Of a stretch of DNA of 64,000 nt, positions 61,149-64,000 are shown one piece after another. The stretch is from Kibdelosporangium philippinense (GTDB taxonomy: Bacteria > Actinomycetota > Actinomycetes > Mycobacteriales > Pseudonocardiaceae). The number at the start of each line of letters is the position of its first letter. Positions within the stretch are counted from its first letter, which is position 1. The notes under the pieces are model-generated. The model was given only the letters and a program-made list of their open reading frames with translations, was not told where the DNA came from and searched no databases. Both the position numbers and the translations under genes were made by a program. The stretch lies in contig NZ_JAJVCN010000003.1 of assembly GCF_021390435.2 (NCBI RefSeq), positions 248,001-312,000 of the forward strand, written 5' to 3'.

Positions 61149-62205
61149 GAATCCTCCCGCGAAATTCGGAGCACACTGCCTTCTCCGGCCACGTGCAAGG
61201 AACCATCCGGACCGACCGCGATTCCAGCGAACTGTCCTGGGCAGCCAGGCATGCCATGCGCGAACAACGCGCGGGCCGTCTTCTCCGGCGGACTGATGGC
61301 GAGGTTGTCGGCTTCGACTCTGCGCTCACCCGTGTCCAGGTGAATGGCCAGCACCCGTTGGTGTCCGACCTCGACGACGAACAACTCCTCGCCACGGACG
61401 GTCAGGCCCTGTGGAGTGGCGAGCCCGGAAGCGATAGCCACGGCTTGTCCGTCGTCAATCCGGTAAATCACGCCGAGCTCGTCACTGACATAGCAACGCT
61501 GTTGAGCGTCGAACGCCACGTCCACAGGTGAGCCGAAACCCGACGCCACCACGGTGATCGTGTCATCGGCTTCGATCGCAATAACCCGTCCGGCGCCTGC
61601 CTCAGCAACGACAAGCGCACCGTCGTCTCGTACAGCGATGCCAACCGGACGGTCCAGCTCTCGGGCACGTACGCGCTGGTTCGTGCGTACCTCGCCGTAC
61701 TGCGAGGTTATGTGCAATTGATCCTGGTCGGCGACGATGCCGTGCGAGAAGATCGCTAGGTCGTCGCCTAGGCGATAGTGGTCCGCCGCATGGACTGTCC
61801 CGCCGAAATCGACGGTCACGCCGTAAGGGCCGACGAGGTTTTGCGGCACAACCTGACGGATTTGACCGTTTGGGTACACCTCTGCTATGCCACTACTGGC
61901 ATAGCTGGAGACGTACATACGGTTGGATTCGTCGAACGCGCCGTTGTCCAGGCACATCACACCCGTCGTGATGAGTTGCCGTTTGTCCATCCGGGGATAT
62001 ACGCGTGATGATCCCTTCCACACCACGCGAGATGACCATCAGAACGCCTTCGCGGTCGAAGCGCACCGCGACAGGCTCGTGCACGTCCGCCGCCACGAGC
62101 TCGGGCGTTCCGCCGTCGAGCGGTCTCCGGTAGACCTCGTTGGTGAACATGTGCGGGTAGTACAGACAGCCGTCCGGCCCGAGCTGCATCGCGTTGCCCG
62201 CCGCC
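61145..62205 (-). pseudogene. SMP-30/NHL-type beta-propeller protein, frameshifted and truncated
   Basis: Two frames give one protein. The upstream piece reads NAMQLGPDGCLYYPHMFTNE and PVAVRFDREGVLMVISRGVE up to about 62000. The rest continues in another frame from MDKRQLITTGVMCLDNGAFD to the end. Repeated propeller strands are seen (GPYGVTVDFGGTVHAADHY, PVGIAVRDDGALVVAEAG, FAGIAVGPDGSLHVAGEG). The family includes gluconolactonases and similar lactone hydrolases. The N-terminus is lost at a junction near 62205, where a TetR remnant on the other strand begins. Confidence 0.8.
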
Positions 62206-62551
62206 GATCGACAGTGGCATCGACGACCGAAAGGCCATGTTGGATTTGGTGCGGCTGGCCAGAACCGAGCCGGGCTTGCGCGCGGTATGGCTGGAAGCGC
62301 ACCGGGAAGCCGAGCCGGTGTTCGCCGAGGCACTCGCGCAGCGCGCCGGACTACCTGAGCCGGACCTGACCATCTCGGTACAAGCCGCGATGATCAACGC
62401 CGCTTTGCGCGTGGGAGTGGAGCATTACGCGGCGAACGCCGACGCCGACACGCGAGGCTACGAGTCGGCGGTGCATCAGGCGTTGGCGGTCGCCGCGGGC
62501 GGCTTCTCGTCGATCACGGCAGGGTCAGGATCTCCGCGCCGGTGTCCGTGA
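62205..62551 (+). pseudogene. TetR-family regulator, C-terminal remnant
   Basis: The frame holds IDDRKAMLDLVRLARTEPGL, RAVWLEAHREAEPVFAEALA and PDLTISVQAAMINAALRVGV, the ligand-binding helices of a TetR regulator, and runs to a stop at 62551 inside the convergent map gene. The DNA-binding domain is missing. A start at 62237 exists but would give no functional regulator. Confidence 0.75.
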
Positions 62552-63374
62552 CCACGATGGTGTGCTCGAACTGGGCGGTCCAGCTCTTGTCCTTTGTCGT
62601 CACTGTCCAGCCGTCGTCCCAGATGTCGTAGTCGATTCCGCCGAGGGTGATCATCGGCTCGATCGTGAACGTCATCCCTGCCTCGATCTCTGTCTGCACC
62701 GAGGGCTCTTCGTAGTGCAGGATCACCAGGCCGCTGTGGAAGGAGCGGCCGATGCCGTGCCCGGTGAAGTCACGGACGACGCCATAGTCGAAGCGCTTGG
62801 CGTACGACTCGATGACGCGCCCGATCACGTTCAGGGCGCGGCCTGGGCGAACGGCTTTGATGGCGCGCATTGTCGCTTCATGCGTGCGTTCGACCAGGAG
62901 GCGGTTCTCCTCGGCGACGTCGCCCGCGAGGAATGTCGCGTTGGTGTCGCCGTGCACGCCGCCGATGAACGCGGTCACGTCGATGTTGACGATGTCGCCG
63001 TCCTCGATCACGGTCGAATCCGGGATGCCGTGGCAGATCACCTCGTTCAGCGAGGTGCAGCAGGACTTGGGGAAGTTGCGGTAGCCGAGGGTTGATGGGT
63101 AGGCGCCGTGGTCGAGGAGGAACTCGTGCACGACGGCGTCGATGTCATCAGTCGTCGATCCCGGCTTGACGGCCTTGCCGCCTTCCTGCAATGCCTGCGC
63201 GGCGATGCGGCTTGCCACGCGCATGGCCTCGATCACCTCGGGCGTCTGAACGTACGTCCCCTCGGTGTTGCGCGCCGGGGCGGCCTTGTCGACGTACTCA
63301 GGACGGGCGATGGTGACGGGGACTGAACGGCGCGGGCTCTGGTCGCCGGCAGTCAGCGGGGCACGTACGGGCAT
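62514..63374 (-). CDS. map: methionine aminopeptidase, type I
   Basis: A 286-residue enzyme with the five metal ligands: D in VNIDVTAFIGGVHGDTNAT (two Asp), H in DFTGHGIGRSFHSG, E in FTIEPMITLGG and E in AQFEHTIVVTD. The N-terminal extension of about 40 residues (RAPLTAGDQSPRRSVPVTIA) is typical of the longer actinobacterial MetAP with an SH3-binding-like leader. It removes the initiator methionine of new proteins. The ATG at 63374 has GGAG close upstream. Its end overlaps the TetR remnant. Confidence 0.95.
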   Translation of the reverse strand: MPVRAPLTAGDQSPRRSVPVTIARPEYVDKAAPARNTEGTYVQTPEVIEAMRVASRIAAQALQEGGKAVKPGSTTDDIDAVVHEFLLDHGAYPSTLGYRNFPKSCCTSLNEVICHGIPDSTVIEDGDIVNIDVTAFIGGVHGDTNATFLAGDVAEENRLLVERTHEATMRAIKAVRPGRALNVIGRVIESYAKRFDYGVVRDFTGHGIGRSFHSGLVILHYEEPSVQTEIEAGMTFTIEPMITLGGIDYDIWDDGWTVTTKDKSWTAQFEHTIVVTDTGAEILTLP

Positions 63375-63384
63375 GTCTCCAACT

Positions 63385-64000
63385 CTATGAGATCCCACGG
63401 AGGAACCTGTCAGTCGCGTCAATCGCCGGACCGGACGCACCGGCGTCGGTGACGAGGATGGCGAATGCCAGATCGCCCTGATATCCGGCGAACCAGCCGT
63501 GGGAGTGCGTGCCGTCGCCGAACTGGGCCGTTCCGGTCTTGCCACGCACGTCAGGCAGCTGGCTCAAGGCTTGCGAGTTGATGGTGACCGCTTCACGCAT
63601 CATCTCGCGCATGGCGTCGAGGACGGGCGCGGGCACCGGCTGCGGCGTGACGTCCATCTTTGTCGGGTTTTCCCGGTAAAGAGTGGCCTTCGGCACAGTT
63701 CCACTCGCGGCCGTGGCGGCCACGACAGCCATTCCGAACGGTGACGCGAGGGTTTTGCCCTGGCCGAAGCCGTCCTCGGCGCGCTCGGTCTGGTCCGTGG
63801 CAGGCGGCACCGACCCGGTGATCGTGGTGATCCCAGGGATGACGTAGTCCACGCCGAGGCCGAACTGCCGCGCGGCGTTGGTCAGCGTGTCCGGCTTCAT
63901 CTCCGACGCGAGCTTGGCGAACGTCGTGTTGCACGAGTGCGCGAACGCCAGGCTCAGCGGGATGGTCCCCTTGTCGAACTCGTTCGAGTTCGGGATCTCG
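63385..64000 (-). CDS. penicillin-binding protein, C-terminal transpeptidase part (partial)
   Basis: 205 visible residues; the N-terminus lies beyond the window edge. Motif 2 is HSCNTTFAKLASEM (SxN) and motif 3 is VRGKTGTAQFGDG (KTG). GQGKTLASPFGMAVVAATAA and SHGWFAGYQGDLAFAILVTD are also conserved. It looks like the PbpA class B enzymes of actinobacteria. The active-site SxxK should lie outside. It starts upstream of map on the same strand, ten bases from it, so the two may be co-transcribed. Confidence 0.9.
   Translation of the reverse strand, partial: EIPNSNEFDKGTIPLSLAFAHSCNTTFAKLASEMKPDTLTNAARQFGLGVDYVIPGITTITGSVPPATDQTERAEDGFGQGKTLASPFGMAVVAATAASGTVPKATLYRENPTKMDVTPQPVPAPVLDAMREMMREAVTINSQALSQLPDVRGKTGTAQFGDGTHSHGWFAGYQGDLAFAILVTDAGASGPAIDATDRFLRGIS

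Noticed and set aside
1..64000. tRNA, rRNA, CRISPR, prophage or replication-origin features
   Set aside because: I looked for cloverleaf-like segments, rRNA text, spaced repeats, integrases and DnaA-box clusters and saw none, but a covariance search was not possible here.

Overview
The window is high-GC chromosomal DNA of an actinomycete. A mycothione reductase (48658-50049), many GTG starts, an IF-2 with a very long Pro/Gly-rich N-terminus and small rodlin/chaplin-like secreted proteins point to a filamentous actinobacterium. Pseudonocardiaceae is my best guess, but the sequence alone does not prove the family.

Layout. 1-2762: end of a SNF2-type helicase, a VOC protein, a ProC-like reductase and a small S24/S26-like protein. 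2867-4412: a multiply frameshifted Mrr-type restriction endonuclease pseudogene. 4467-7843: an ABC exporter, a promoter-like repeat locus and a TRM11-like methyltransferase. 7875-13864: the translation/transcription block rimP-nusA-ylxR-infB-ylxP-rbfA on the minus strand. 13984-23169: small secreted or membrane proteins, a class V aminotransferase, a YjbQ protein, a regulator/membrane-protein pair, a HAD phosphatase and two paralogous secreted proteins. 23226-24974: proS. 25042-29064: mtnA and a fused aldolase/short-chain dehydrogenase split by an IS630-type element. 29286-32033: a VOC-yaaA pair behind a DNA-damage-type promoter, then a DEAD-box helicase. 32601-44711: siroheme synthase, a hydrolase, a DeoR-linked sugar importer without a binding protein, a PhoX-like protein, cobM/PIG-L, bioF, a TPR protein and a trypsin-like protease. 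44819-47894: an M15 peptidase and an M48 protease, with a second IS630-type element exactly at their shared stop codons. 48036-54038: a PEBP protein, mycothione reductase and a penicillin-binding protein split by two tandem IS5-type elements. 54094-55625: a rodlin/chaplin-like protein and a secreted protein of exact 12-residue repeats. 55905-64000: hrpA, a GntR regulator, a cluster of gene remnants, map and the end of another penicillin-binding protein.

Most notable are: (1) the 12-residue-repeat secreted protein beside a rodlin/chaplin-like gene, a candidate surface fibre system; (2) four modules of TGTCRKAC-N8-TARCGT followed by a G/C palindrome, at two loci with no gene behind them, matching the spacing of the LexA-independent DNA-damage promoter that also precedes VOC-yaaA; (3) a family of five long palindromes at gene ends whose inner stems vary while the pairing is largely kept; (4) four insertion sequences whose precise junctions allow the parent genes to be rebuilt in frame; (5) a transglycosylase/PBP whose transpeptidase half lacks all three catalytic motifs.
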